This document shows, piece after piece, positions 36,130 to 44,342 of a stretch of 64,000 nt of DNA. The notes beneath the pieces were generated by a model that worked only from the letters and a program-made list of their open reading frames with translations, did no database searches and was not told the origin of the DNA. The position numbers and the translations under genes are program-made. Origin of the DNA: Robertkochia sediminum (GTDB lineage: Bacteria > Bacteroidota > Bacteroidia > Flavobacteriales > Flavobacteriaceae); the NCBI RefSeq assembly GCF_016786255.1, contig NZ_JADMKT010000074.1, forward strand, positions 195,073 through 259,072, given 5' to 3'. The first letter of the stretch is position 1; the number at the start of each line of letters is the position of its first letter.

Positions 36130-37182
36130 ATGAAAACGCTAATTCAAGTTTTACTGAGCATTGTAGTTACGGGAATATTGGTTTCTTGTAATACTACAGA
36201 AAAAAAGAAGGCCGACGATTCTGGCGGGGAACAGACGGAAACTATGGTGGATCAGGAACTGGCCACAACGATCACTGTAACCCAGGAAAATTTCCCAACG
36301 GCCTACAGCAATATGCGCATGGGTGTCGTTGTGCAAAACGCGGGAGGAGTTAACGCCTTTATGGAGATGCCAACACCCCCCAGCGATCCGGCAGAACAAC
36401 CGGTAGTCCGAATGAACAGAGACACCTATTATTCGGCAGCAGTGATCGATGTATCACAAGATGCGCATATCACCATCCCTGAAACCGATAAATACGTTAG
36501 TATCCAGATCGTAGATGAAAATCACGAAACCCAACCGATGATCTATGGCCCCGGAAGACACAAGATCACCGCCAAGACCGACCATGCCTTTGTTATCGTA
36601 AGGGCACTTGAAGACGAGACCAGGAAAAACCTGCTGGTAGAAGCCGAAAGCAACAAGCCCTTTGAAATGAAAGAATGGGATATGGAGAGTTTTAAAAAAC
36701 TGGAGGCAGAAGGAAATGCCGTTTTCGTAAAAGGCTATGATCAATCAAAAGCCTTTGGAAGTAAGGAAACCGGGCAGACCACCTATATGAACTTTATTGG
36801 TGCTGCCGGCGGCTGGGGAGGCGCCATGGTGGAGGATAATATTTATCAGACCTCCGATTACCTGGATACCGATGGGTGCTACGAAATGACCTTTCCTGAC
36901 CCTGAGAATAAATACTTCTGGTCTGCCACGGTGTATGATGCCAATGGCTATATGTTCAATGACATTGCCCATATATCGAGTGAGATGGATACAGAGATCA
37001 ATGAAGACGGAAGTATTACTGTCCGGTTCGGATGCGATAACATGCCCAACAACATCCCGATAAGGGAAGGGAATACCACCGGCAAATTCAATGTGGTCAT
37101 GCGGCACTATGGGCCGAGCGATAACGTACGCAATAACGTTGAAGGCTACAATGCTACAGAATTGATCAAGAAAGTGAATTAG
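36130..37182 (+). CDS. DUF1254/DUF1214 domain lipoprotein
   Basis: A 350-residue lipoprotein (lipobox LVSC, about residue 20). The N-terminal part carries the DUF1254 signature MNRDTYYSAAVIDVS (about 97-112). The C-terminal part carries the DUF1214 pattern FWSATVYDANGYM and SITVRFGCD, with the usual PANN/IPI region near the end. These two domains usually occur together; their function is unknown, and no catalytic residues can be assigned. A cytoplasmic role is ruled out by the signal. It follows the DUF3604 gene on the same strand and is 24 bp upstream of the next lipoprotein gene, so it belongs to one unit with the DUF3604 protein, the lipoprotein and the outer-membrane barrel. Confidence 0.82.
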   Translation: MKTLIQVLLSIVVTGILVSCNTTEKKKADDSGGEQTETMVDQELATTITVTQENFPTAYSNMRMGVVVQNAGGVNAFMEMPTPPSDPAEQPVVRMNRDTYYSAAVIDVSQDAHITIPETDKYVSIQIVDENHETQPMIYGPGRHKITAKTDHAFVIVRALEDETRKNLLVEAESNKPFEMKEWDMESFKKLEAEGNAVFVKGYDQSKAFGSKETGQTTYMNFIGAAGGWGGAMVEDNIYQTSDYLDTDGCYEMTFPDPENKYFWSATVYDANGYMFNDIAHISSEMDTEINEDGSITVRFGCDNMPNNIPIREGNTTGKFNVVMRHYGPSDNVRNNVEGYNATELIKKVN

Positions 37183-37206
37183 ATATCCAGGAATGCAGGA
37201 AACTAT

Positions 37207-38286
37207 ATGCAAACCAACCGTCGTCACATAAATAAACAGTTTCTTTTAAAGTGCCTGATCATCGCATTCCTCATGTTTCAGGGGTGCCGTACCGTGGGAC
37301 CTAAAAAGATCCCGGCAGACCAGTTCGATTTCAATAAGGCGATCAATGAGGCGAGTTCAGAACAGCTTCTATTGAATTTGGTCCGATTGAGGTATAGTGA
37401 ACAGCCTACCTTTTTAAAGGTAGGTTCTATTGTGAATCAATATACCCGATCGGGATCGGCCAATGTGCTGGGCGGTATTGGCGACGGGATCAACGGCAAC
37501 ACCCTCTCTACAGGAGGAGGTGTTTCCTGGTCCAATACCCCTACGATAACCTATTTGCCGATTAGCGGACAGGAATTTTCGCGCAATCTGCTCACCCCTA
37601 TCCCACCCTGGTCCTTGCTTGGCTTGATCCAATCGGGGTGGCCCATAGAACTGGTGATGACAACAGCGGTATGGTCGGTAAACGGGGTATTCCTGGAGGT
37701 AGCACGCCCCTCCGGAAGAAGAATTGCAGACCCCGAGATCTCTGAACTGATCGACATCTGGCAGTTTCTGGGTGAAAACGGAATGATAGGCCTAAGGAGA
37801 GGTATAAAGAATCCGGATATCATCAAATTGTTCTTTCAAAAAACAGAAAATCAGGAGTACCTCGAAAAGATCAGTCGTTTTAAGGACATCATCCATCTCG
37901 ATGCACATGCAGACTCTTTTAATATAAAGTATGGCCTCATACAGGAAAATGCTACTGAGATCGCCATGATCACTGGTTCGGTATGGGAGATCATGCTCAA
38001 TCTGTCCTGGTACTTCGAGGTACCCCCGGAACATGTTACAGACGGACGAACTACCCAGGGATTTTCTGCTCAGGACAGTACGGTGGTGGCACCGATCAAT
38101 GTACTTTACGCAAAAGAGGAGCCGAAGGATGCCATTATAAAAGTATTTACCCAGGATCATTGGTTTTATATTGATAATAACGACCGGAATTCTAAGCGCT
38201 ATTTTTCTTTTCTCCAGCTCATCCTCAGCCTATCAGAAAATCAATCCCAAGCCCAGGGCCCTGCGCTTACCATCCCTACCAACTAA
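37207..38286 (+). CDS. Lipoprotein of an unnamed conserved family
   Basis: A 359-residue lipoprotein (lipobox FQGC, about residue 27). After the signal the sequence PADQFDFNKAINEASSEQLLLNLVRLRYSEQP is, from memory, the start of a widespread unnamed proteobacterial/Bacteroidota lipoprotein family. The middle is Gly/Ser/Asn-rich, then helical. No enzyme motif is visible. It is 24 bp after the DUF1254/DUF1214 gene and 44 bp before the outer-membrane barrel gene, so co-transcription is likely. An outer-membrane location next to the barrel is plausible, but this is inference. Confidence 0.6.
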   Translation: MQTNRRHINKQFLLKCLIIAFLMFQGCRTVGPKKIPADQFDFNKAINEASSEQLLLNLVRLRYSEQPTFLKVGSIVNQYTRSGSANVLGGIGDGINGNTLSTGGGVSWSNTPTITYLPISGQEFSRNLLTPIPPWSLLGLIQSGWPIELVMTTAVWSVNGVFLEVARPSGRRIADPEISELIDIWQFLGENGMIGLRRGIKNPDIIKLFFQKTENQEYLEKISRFKDIIHLDAHADSFNIKYGLIQENATEIAMITGSVWEIMLNLSWYFEVPPEHVTDGRTTQGFSAQDSTVVAPINVLYAKEEPKDAIIKVFTQDHWFYIDNNDRNSKRYFSFLQLILSLSENQSQAQGPALTIPTN

Positions 38287-38330
38287 TTAAATCAGATAAA
38301 AAAAGAACCCTTACTATAAAACACTGGAAT

Positions 38331-39146
38331 ATGAAAACAGCTATTAACCTTTACAGAAACACACTAACCTTGGTATTATTCGTGTTTACCGCTGCGCTTT
38401 TTGCCCAGGAAGAGCAACAGCTTTCTGATGCCGATGCGCTGGCAAAACAACTTCAGAACCCGGTAGCCAGCCTGATCAGTGTACCCTTTCAGTTTAACTA
38501 CGACTTCGGGTATGATCCGCTAAATGGAAATCGTATGTTACTTAATGTCCAACCCGTGGTCCCACTGGGGCTTAATGAAGACTGGAATCTTATTGCCCGG
38601 GTCATCCTCCCGGTGATCTGGCAGAACGACGTGGTCAATAACGACAGTCAGTTCGGCATCGGTGATGCAGTGATCAGTGGCTTCTTTTCTCCTAAACAAC
38701 CTACAGCGGGCGGACTCATCTGGGGGGTAGGTCCAGTAATACTGGCGCCTACAGCATCTCAGAATCTTCTTGGAGGTGAAAAATTTGGTGTTGGTCCCAC
38801 TGCTGTCGCCCTGCAACAGGCAGGTTCGATCACTTTCGGAGCCTTGGTGAATCACATCTGGTCGGTAGCAGGAGACGAGGACAGGGCAGATATCAACACC
38901 ACATTTTTCCAGCCTTTTATCGGGAAGAACATTCCCGGAGGTTACGCTATTTCTGTGAATACAGAGATCTCCCAGGATTGGGATAACAGCCTAACCAACG
39001 GGACCCTGAATATCGTGGGATCCAAGGTTATCACCCTGGGATCACAAATGGCACAGGTGTTTGCAGGACCGAGATTCCCGTATGGTAATGGGAACCGATC
39101 TGATTTTGGAGTACGGTTCGGATTAACACTGTTGTTTCCGAAGTAG
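38331..39146 (+). CDS. Outer-membrane beta-barrel protein (transporter-like, 'neuromedin U'-annotated family)
   Basis: A 271-residue exported protein with a signal peptide (1-25, ending LFAQ). The mature part is a run of amphipathic beta strands (LISVPFQFNYDFGY, NLIARVILPVIWQ, GDAVISGFFSP, FGVRFGLTLLFP) ending in a hydrophobic-aromatic C-terminus, as in outer-membrane barrels. It resembles the family often annotated as transporter or 'neuromedin U', whose role is not settled. The C-terminal FPK lacks a terminal Phe. It is the last gene of the DUF3604-DUF1254-lipoprotein unit and is followed by the long heptamer repeat. It may provide the outer-membrane route for the substrate of the upstream proteins. 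Confidence 0.7.
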   Translation: MKTAINLYRNTLTLVLFVFTAALFAQEEQQLSDADALAKQLQNPVASLISVPFQFNYDFGYDPLNGNRMLLNVQPVVPLGLNEDWNLIARVILPVIWQNDVVNNDSQFGIGDAVISGFFSPKQPTAGGLIWGVGPVILAPTASQNLLGGEKFGVGPTAVALQQAGSITFGALVNHIWSVAGDEDRADINTTFFQPFIGKNIPGGYAISVNTEISQDWDNSLTNGTLNIVGSKVITLGSQMAQVFAGPRFPYGNGNRSDFGVRFGLTLLFPK

Positions 39147-39163
39147 AGAATGGTGAGTGGAGA

Positions 39164-39268
39164 GTAGTGAGTAGGGAGTAGGGAGTAGGGAGTAGGGAGT
39201 AGGGAGTAGTGAGTAGTGAGTAGTGAGTAGTGAGTAGTGAGTAGTGAGTAGTGAGTAGTGAGTAGTGA
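39164..39268. repeat. 15-unit heptamer tandem repeat, two variants
   Basis: One GTAGTGA (39164-39170), then five GTAGGGA (39171-39205), then nine GTAGTGA (39206-39268), all in phase with no interruptions. The single-base variant is arranged in blocks, as produced by slippage or unequal crossing over. The rest of the gap to ftsY contains a REP-like palindrome at 39323-39360 and a direct repeat (39270-39299 and 39389-39417) built on AAACCTTTACCTCTTTAC. The CTCTTTAC units are repeated up to the end of ftsY. No gene is seen in 39147-39437. Confidence 0.9.
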
Positions 39269-39437
39269 GTTAAAAAAGGAAAAAACCTTTACCTCTTTAC
39301 TTCTTTACCGTTGTTCGAAAGATTGCCGTGACAGGCCTTTGGCCTTCCTCGCAAAGGCAATATAGATGGTGAGCAGTTAATAGGAAGTTAAAAAGGAAAA
39401 AACCTTTACCTCTTTACCTCTTTACCTCTTTACCTCT

Positions 39438-40391
39438 TTACTTAAAGAATGAATCTACGAACTCAAACTTATTAAAGACTTGAAGATCTTCAATACCTTC
39501 CCCTACCCCGATGTATTTTACGGGGATCTTGAATTGGTCTGAGATCCCGATCACCACTCCTCCTTTGGCGGTACCGTCGAGTTTGGTCACGGCCAGAGAA
39601 GTTACTTCGGTGGCGTTGGTAAATTGTTTGGCTTGTTCAAAAGCATTTTGACCTGTTGATCCGTCGAGTACGAGCAATACATCATGGGGGGCATCGCCTA
39701 CCACTTTCTGCATTACACGCTTGACCTTGGTGAGCTCGTTCATCAAATTCACCTTATTGTGAAGACGCCCTGCCGTATCGATGATCACCACATCAGCTTC
39801 CTGGGATACGGCAGATTTCAAGGTATCGAAAGCAACCGAAGCAGGATCACTCCCCATACTTTGCTTAACGATAGGAACATCTACACGGTCGGCCCATACC
39901 TGAAGCTGATCGATCGCAGCAGCACGGAAGGTATCGGCTGCACCCAGTACGACCTTTTTACCTTGCTTTTTGAATTGGTATGCCAGCTTTCCGATGGTGG
40001 TGGTCTTTCCTACTCCATTCACTCCTACGACCATGATCACATAAGGCTTCTTATCTGTCGGAATGGCAAATTCGGTAGCTTCTCCCACGTTGGTTTCAGA
40101 AAGCAGGGCTGCGATCTCTTCCCGGAGAATGGTATTGAGCTCATCGGTACCCAGGTATTTATCACGAGCAACGCGTTCTTCGATACGCTCGATCACCTTC
40201 AGGGTGGTTTCTACCCCAACATCACTGGTTACCAAAACCTCTTCGAGGTTATCCAACACCTCATCATCGACCTTGGATTTACCGGCAACGGCCTTTCCTA
40301 GTTTATTAAAGAAACTGGTCTTAGACTTTTCGAGTCCTTTATCGAGGGTCTCTTTTTTCTCTGATGAAAATATCTTTTTAAAAAAGCTCAT
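39438..40391 (-). CDS. ftsY: Signal recognition particle receptor FtsY
   Basis: FtsY is the GTPase receptor for the signal recognition particle at the inner membrane and directs membrane proteins to the Sec translocon. The 317-residue product has the NG domain only, with a short basic N-terminal stretch instead of the long acidic A domain; this is usual in this phylum. GTPase motifs: G1 GVNGVGKTT, G2 region DTFRAAA, G3 DTAGR, G4 TKLDG and the closing GVGEGIEDLQVF. It follows the rpmB-rpmG-DUF4295 genes, separated by a terminator-like hairpin. Its usual downstream neighbour rimO is about 17 kb away. Confidence 0.97.
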   Translation of the reverse strand: MSFFKKIFSSEKKETLDKGLEKSKTSFFNKLGKAVAGKSKVDDEVLDNLEEVLVTSDVGVETTLKVIERIEERVARDKYLGTDELNTILREEIAALLSETNVGEATEFAIPTDKKPYVIMVVGVNGVGKTTTIGKLAYQFKKQGKKVVLGAADTFRAAAIDQLQVWADRVDVPIVKQSMGSDPASVAFDTLKSAVSQEADVVIIDTAGRLHNKVNLMNELTKVKRVMQKVVGDAPHDVLLVLDGSTGQNAFEQAKQFTNATEVTSLAVTKLDGTAKGGVVIGISDQFKIPVKYIGVGEGIEDLQVFNKFEFVDSFFK

Positions 40392-40483
40392 ATACCGAAA
40401 GTATCACTTAACCTTTCCGGCTATCCGGAAATCTTAAAATTTCCACCCCGTAAAACAGGGCGGATTTGCACGTATAAATATAA

Positions 40484-40520
40484 AAAAACAAAAAGCTACT
40501 CTCAATGTGAAAGTAGCTTT
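40484..40520 (-). terminator. Terminator between DUF4295 and ftsY
   Basis: AAAGCTACT/AGTAGCTTT (40492-40500 / 40512-40520) forms a stem, and on the minus strand it is followed by a long T-run. It would end or attenuate the ribosomal-protein transcript before ftsY. Confidence 0.75.
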
Positions 40521-40542
40521 ATATACTAAAAGTTGTGAACGA

Positions 40543-40695
40543 TTACTTCTTGTTTAACCAATCGTTTACCATTTCTGGTGCCATAACGGCTTCAACGAAA
40601 GTATAGGCTCCTGATTTTGGAGATTTCACCATCTTAACCGCTTTGGTTAATCTCTTCGACTTAGATTGTAATGTTGCTACTGTCTTCTTTGCCAT
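40543..40695 (-). CDS. DUF4295 family small basic protein
   Basis: A 50-residue Lys-rich protein (start MAKKTVATLQSKSKRLTKAV, end APEMVNDWLNKK). It matches the DUF4295 family, which in Bacteroidota is almost always encoded directly after rpmG and is presumed ribosome-associated. It lies 29 bp after rpmG and in the same orientation. No domain with known activity is visible; the ribosomal link rests on context and composition. Confidence 0.85.
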   Translation of the reverse strand: MAKKTVATLQSKSKRLTKAVKMVKSPKSGAYTFVEAVMAPEMVNDWLNKK

Positions 40696-40724
40696 GACGC
40701 TAACGTTTTATTTATGACCGGTTC

Positions 40725-40907
40725 TTACTTGATCTCTTTGTGAACAGTCATTTTGTTCAGGATAGGATTGAATTTTTTGATCTCCATTCTATCCGGTGTA
40801 TTTTTCTTATTCTTTGTAGTGATGTAACGAGAAGTTCCTGGTTTCCCGGAAGCTTTGTGCTCGGTACACTCTAAAATAACCTGAATTCTATTTCCTTTCT
40901 TTGCCAT
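40725..40907 (-). CDS. rpmG: 50S ribosomal protein L33
   Basis: A 60-residue basic protein with the L33 pattern: [37 protein letters not shown] and MTVHKEIK. L33 sits near the E site of the large subunit. Only one of the zinc-type cysteines is present (C14), so this is a zinc-independent (C-minus) form. It lies 28 bp after rpmB and 29 bp before the DUF4295 gene in one operon. Confidence 0.95.
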   Translation of the reverse strand: MAKKGNRIQVILECTEHKASGKPGTSRYITTKNKKNTPDRMEIKKFNPILNKMTVHKEIK

Positions 40908-40935
40908 CGTATTTTATTTTGCGGATTAACCCCGA

Positions 40936-41172
40936 TTATTTGATGAATCCTTTTTCTTTAGCCTCCTTAAGAACCGCAGTAATTCCCTTCTTGTTGATAT
41001 TCTTAAGGGCAGATGTAGACACCTTAAGCGTGATCCAACGGTCTTCTTCCGGAAGATAAAAACGTTTCTTGACAAGGTTAGCGTTGAATTTACGCTTGGT
41101 TTTGTTCATCGCGTGGGATACGTTGTTCCCAACCATCGCCTTCTTTCCTGTAAGTTCACAAACTCTTGACAT
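40936..41172 (-). CDS. rpmB: 50S ribosomal protein L28
   Basis: A 78-residue protein with the L28 pattern [33 protein letters not shown] and the C-terminal [15 protein letters not shown]28 is a structural protein of the large ribosomal subunit. The zinc ribbon seen in some L28 forms is absent apart from one Cys. It is the first gene of the ribosomal operon and has a candidate promoter at 41208-41238. Confidence 0.96.
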   Translation of the reverse strand: MSRVCELTGKKAMVGNNVSHAMNKTKRKFNANLVKKRFYLPEEDRWITLKVSTSALKNINKKGITAVLKEAKEKGFIK

Positions 41173-41207
41173 TCTTCTAAACTTTAGTATTATTTCAAAA
41201 CAGGGTG

Positions 41208-41238
41208 CAAATTAACGAATTATTTACCTTTCAGCCAA
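41208..41238 (-). promoter_or_regulatory. Candidate promoter of the rpmB operon
   Basis: On the coding strand TTG (41236-41238), a 20-bp spacer and TTAATTTG (41208-41215) match the Bacteroidota TTG-N17-23-TAnnTTTG pattern with one mismatch. It lies 35 bp upstream of the rpmB ATG, in the 75-bp gap after cinA. Confidence 0.4.
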
Positions 41239-41247
41239 GTCGCTTCG

Positions 41248-42495
41248 CTATTTTTTTAAAATTTCTTTTCGCAACATTTCCAGGGCTTTGTTCACCGCCC
41301 TGTTTACAACCTTTTCCCGGTGGTTGCCAAAATTAAACTTTTCACTTTTAACGCCTTCCGGTGAAGCGATCGCTATGTAGACCGTACCCACCTCAGCATC
41401 CGACTCTCCTTTTTCGGGACCGGCATTTCCGGTAGTCGCTATCCCATAGGTTGCCTTTAGTACTGCACGCGCTCCCAGGGCCATGGCTTCAGCCACCTGG
41501 GCACTCACAACAGAATGTGTAGCAACCAACTCAGGAGAAACCCCTAACACCTCTTCTTTCACACTGGTCGCATAACTCACCACACCTCCCTTAAAATAAG
41601 CCGAAGCTCCGGGGATCGAAGTGATCTGTGCTGCCAGACGGCCACCGGTACAACTCTCTGCCAGTGAAAGTGTTGCGCCGGCCTCTTTTAACAGCTTCCC
41701 GACATTGGCTTCGAGCAATCCTTCTTCTTCAAAGCCAACGATACGATCGCCAATAAGCGGATAAAGCGCCTTAAATCGTTCATCGACCTCAGAGGTGAGC
41801 TTATCCAGATCTTCTCCCTTAGCCGTAAGTCGCAAGCGCACCTTTCCCAAATTAGGCAGGTAGGCCAGCTTTATATATGAAGGAAGGGCATCTTCCCAGG
41901 CTTCGATCTTTTCGGCCAGGGCACTTTCCCCCATGCCATAGGTGATCATGGTCTTATGAAGGATGTATGGCCGGTCGAACTTTTCCTGTAATAGCGGCAA
42001 TACCTCCCCATGCATCAGGGCTTTCATTTCATAAGGCACGCCGGGGAGCGAAACGAAAACTCTTCCATTATCCTCCATCCACATGCCCGGAGCCGTACCG
42101 TACTTATTGAACAGGACCCTGCTGCGCGAAGGCACCAATGCCTGTTTTCGGTTGACTTCAGATATGGGAGTGGAGATGTATTTTTTAAACAGGTCTTCGA
42201 CATGCTGGAGGACCTCCCGGTTCATGACCAGCTCATCGTTAAAATACTCACATAGCGTACGTTTGGTAATATCGTCCTTGGTAGGACCGAGACCGCCGGT
42301 TACGATCACGATCTGAGCTCTCGCCTCTGCTTCGGCAAGGGCATTAAGAATGTGCTGCTTATCGTCCTGCACCGAGGTGATCTGATAAACACTCACCCCG
42401 ATCTTATTGAGCTCCTGAGCAATGAAGGCCGAGTTCGAATCAATGATCTGCCCGATCAGGATCTCATCGCCTATAGTAATGATCTCTGCCTGCAT
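41248..42495 (-). CDS. cinA: CinA family protein (nicotinamide-nucleotide amidase, competence/damage-inducible)
   Basis: A 415-residue two-domain protein. The N-terminal domain (about 1-170) is of the molybdopterin-binding/ADP-ribose pyrophosphatase type, with [14 protein letters not shown] and [13 protein letters not shown]. The C-terminal domain (about 255-415) is the PncC-type NMN amidase, with the signature [21 protein letters not shown] and [11 protein letters not shown]. Together they take part in NAD recycling; the competence link in the name is historical. It is the last gene of a tight minus-strand unit with the Hpt protein (9-bp gap), the FAH-family protein and the exonuclease. Confidence 0.93.
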   Translation of the reverse strand: MQAEIITIGDEILIGQIIDSNSAFIAQELNKIGVSVYQITSVQDDKQHILNALAEAEARAQIVIVTGGLGPTKDDITKRTLCEYFNDELVMNREVLQHVEDLFKKYISTPISEVNRKQALVPSRSRVLFNKYGTAPGMWMEDNGRVFVSLPGVPYEMKALMHGEVLPLLQEKFDRPYILHKTMITYGMGESALAEKIEAWEDALPSYIKLAYLPNLGKVRLRLTAKGEDLDKLTSEVDERFKALYPLIGDRIVGFEEEGLLEANVGKLLKEAGATLSLAESCTGGRLAAQITSIPGASAYFKGGVVSYATSVKEEVLGVSPELVATHSVVSAQVAEAMALGARAVLKATYGIATTGNAGPEKGESDAEVGTVYIAIASPEGVKSEKFNFGNHREKVVNRAVNKALEMLRKEILKK

Positions 42496-42504
42496 GCTAC
42501 CCGA

Positions 42505-42840
42505 TTAATTGATGTAGTCCTCAAAAAAGGGATAGGCTTTTTCCAGCGCTTCCTTTACAGTCACCGTTAAGGTTTCGATGGCCGCAATATCCTGATCGCC
42601 CCTTGCGTGCTTCTCGATGGTGAGCACCGCTTCAAGAGCCGTTTCGATCCCTAAGAGGTCGGCATTAGGCTTGATCTTATGGGCATGCTGATAGATCTTA
42701 TCAAACTCTTTTGCGGCAACTGCCCCTTCAAGGCTTGACATATCTGATGGTGTTTCTGCAAGAAACACTTCTATAATAGAGACGTTAAAATCTTTATCGC
42801 CTCCTGAAAGTTCGTTTAATTTATCCAGGCTGTAGCTCAT
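42505..42840 (-). CDS. Histidine phosphotransfer (Hpt) domain protein
   Basis: A 111-residue all-helical stand-alone Hpt protein. The phosphoacceptor is H54 in YQHAHKIKPNADLLG, matching the HxxKP pattern, so it should relay phosphoryl groups between a hybrid histidine kinase and a response regulator. Neither partner is in this window. It follows the FAH-family gene by 2 bp and precedes cinA by 9 bp, so it is co-transcribed with metabolic genes; the reason is not obvious. An FlhDC- or ArcB-type multi-domain partner cannot be inferred. Confidence 0.85.
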   Translation of the reverse strand: MSYSLDKLNELSGGDKDFNVSIIEVFLAETPSDMSSLEGAVAAKEFDKIYQHAHKIKPNADLLGIETALEAVLTIEKHARGDQDIAAIETLTVTVKEALEKAYPFFEDYIN

Positions 42841-42842
42841 GG

Positions 42843-43454
42843 TTATTTTATATTGATATCAAAAATTTTTCGATCCTGAATGTATCCCGTCAGACGGTCT
42901 TCCGGACTCACACGGCTAACGCCCGCAGGAGTTCCTGTAAAGATCACATCTCCCTTTTTCAGGGTAAAGTAGGTCGAAATATACGCGATAAGCTCATCGA
43001 TCTTCCAAAGCATATGACTGGTATTCCCTTGCTGTGCGACCTCTCCGTTGCGCAGCAATTTAAAATCCAGGGCATCCAGATCACCAAAATCTTCCTTAGG
43101 CGACCACTCACCGATCACTGCGGCCCCGTCAAAGCCCTTGGCCTTTTCCCAGGGTAAACCCTTAGCCTTAAGCTGCGCCTGAAGATCTCTGGCCGTAAAA
43201 TCGATCCCGAGACTTACCTCATCATAATACTTATGAGCAAAGCGTTGGTTTATATGCTTACCTACCTTTTTGATCTTGACCAGTACCTCGACCTCATGAT
43301 GCACATCTTCTGAAAATTCAGGGATGTAAAAATCCTGTTGTCTGGGCAGTACGGCCGAATCCGGCTTCATAAAGATCACCGGTGATTCCGGTTTTTCATT
43401 GGCCAGCTCGGCGATGTGCTCGGTATAATTCCTTCCGATACAAATAATCTTCAT
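42843..43454 (-). CDS. Fumarylacetoacetate hydrolase family protein
   Basis: A 203-residue protein with the FAH fold: CIGRNYTEHIAELANEKPESPVIFMKPDSA at the N-terminus, the metal-binding segment HHEVEVLVKI, the stretch LGIDFTARDLQ and the closing GDVIFTGTPAGVSRV. Members hydrolyse or decarboxylate beta-diketo acids, including oxaloacetate decarboxylases and acylpyruvases. The exact substrate here cannot be assigned. Metal ligands EVE are intact. It is 12 bp downstream of the exonuclease gene and 2 bp upstream of the Hpt gene, in one operon. Confidence 0.9.
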   Translation of the reverse strand: MKIICIGRNYTEHIAELANEKPESPVIFMKPDSAVLPRQQDFYIPEFSEDVHHEVEVLVKIKKVGKHINQRFAHKYYDEVSLGIDFTARDLQAQLKAKGLPWEKAKGFDGAAVIGEWSPKEDFGDLDALDFKLLRNGEVAQQGNTSHMLWKIDELIAYISTYFTLKKGDVIFTGTPAGVSRVSPEDRLTGYIQDRKIFDINIK

Positions 43455-43466
43455 TAGAGATAACGA

Positions 43467-44243
43467 CTAGTTTAGCTTATTATTGAGTTTACGCAATTTT
43501 ACGGCTGTAAGAACCTTTTTGGTATATAGCGGGAAGTCGGCATTAAGGATCCACCCAAAATATCCGGGTTCTTCCTCGAGTACAGTTTCGACCAGTTTTC
43601 CTTTGTGCTTCCCAAAGGAGAAGATCTCACGCCCCTCTTTGTCATAGGCGATAAATCCGGCAAAATCGGCATTGCGTTTTCTGTTGGTGAATTCACCAAG
43701 AAACTTCATATCATTCTCCAGCTCGTCATAGCGATCCAGCTGTGCTTTCAGGATCTCATAGGTGGCCAGGGTATCGGCCTCTGCACTATGTGCATTGACA
43801 AGGGTCTTATCGCAATAGAATTTATAGGCTGCCTCCAGGGTGCGCTTTTCCATTTTGTGAAATATGGTCTGCACATCGACCGTCACCTTATTTCCCAGGT
43901 CAAAATCGATACCTGCCCTAAGCAATTCTTCGGCCAGAAGTGGAATATCGAATCGATCGGAATTATACCCCGCGAGGTCACTGTCCTTGATCATATTATA
44001 TATGGTCTTGGAAAGCTCCTTAAAGGTAGGCTCATTGGCCACCTTCTCATCGGTAATACCATGAATTGCAGCAGATTCGGCCGGTATAGGCATTTCAGGG
44101 TTCACCAGCCAGGTGCGGCTTTCGCGGTTCCCGTTAGGATACACCTTAAGAACAGAGATCTCTACAATACGGTCTTTGGCAACTTCGATCCCGGTAGTTT
44201 CCAGGTCAAAAAAACAGATAGGTTTCGTTAAATTCAACTCCAT
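43467..44243 (-). CDS. DEDDh 3'-5' exonuclease with C-terminal DUF3820-like module
   Basis: A 258-residue DnaQ-like exonuclease. Exo I is FFDLETTG (D14, E16), Exo II contains the Asp in YNSDRFDIPLL, and Exo III is HSAEADTLAT with the general-base His and the Asp. These ions and residues cut DNA or RNA from the 3' end. From about residue 200 a DUF3820-like segment follows (IFSFGKHKGKLVETVLEEEPGYFGWIL), the same module as the stand-alone protein at 3746-3979. It is not the polymerase epsilon subunit by context. It is the first gene of a four-gene operon ending with cinA. Confidence 0.88.
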   Translation of the reverse strand: MELNLTKPICFFDLETTGIEVAKDRIVEISVLKVYPNGNRESRTWLVNPEMPIPAESAAIHGITDEKVANEPTFKELSKTIYNMIKDSDLAGYNSDRFDIPLLAEELLRAGIDFDLGNKVTVDVQTIFHKMEKRTLEAAYKFYCDKTLVNAHSAEADTLATYEILKAQLDRYDELENDMKFLGEFTNRKRNADFAGFIAYDKEGREIFSFGKHKGKLVETVLEEEPGYFGWILNADFPLYTKKVLTAVKLRKLNNKLN

Positions 44244-44292
44244 TAGAGGGCCATTTTCATTTTGTTCCGGACAAAGATAACCAATGGGTATT

Positions 44293-44325
44293 AAAAAACC
44301 CCGGGAGGAACCGGGGTTTTAAAAA
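44293..44325 (-). terminator. Terminator downstream of the E2 acyltransferase gene
   Basis: AAAACCCCGG/CCGGGGTTTT (44295-44304 / 44311-44320) is flanked by A- and T-runs; on the minus strand the stem is followed by TTAATACCC. It separates the E2 gene from the exonuclease operon. Confidence 0.8.
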
Positions 44326-44342
44326 CTCATATTTTAAACGGC

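Noticed and set aside
39164..39268. CRISPR-like array
   Set aside because: The 7-bp units are contiguous with no spacers, so this is a simple tandem repeat; the same holds for 51161-51248.
39684..40301. 205-residue open frame on the plus strand
   Set aside because: Antisense to ftsY with no family resemblance.
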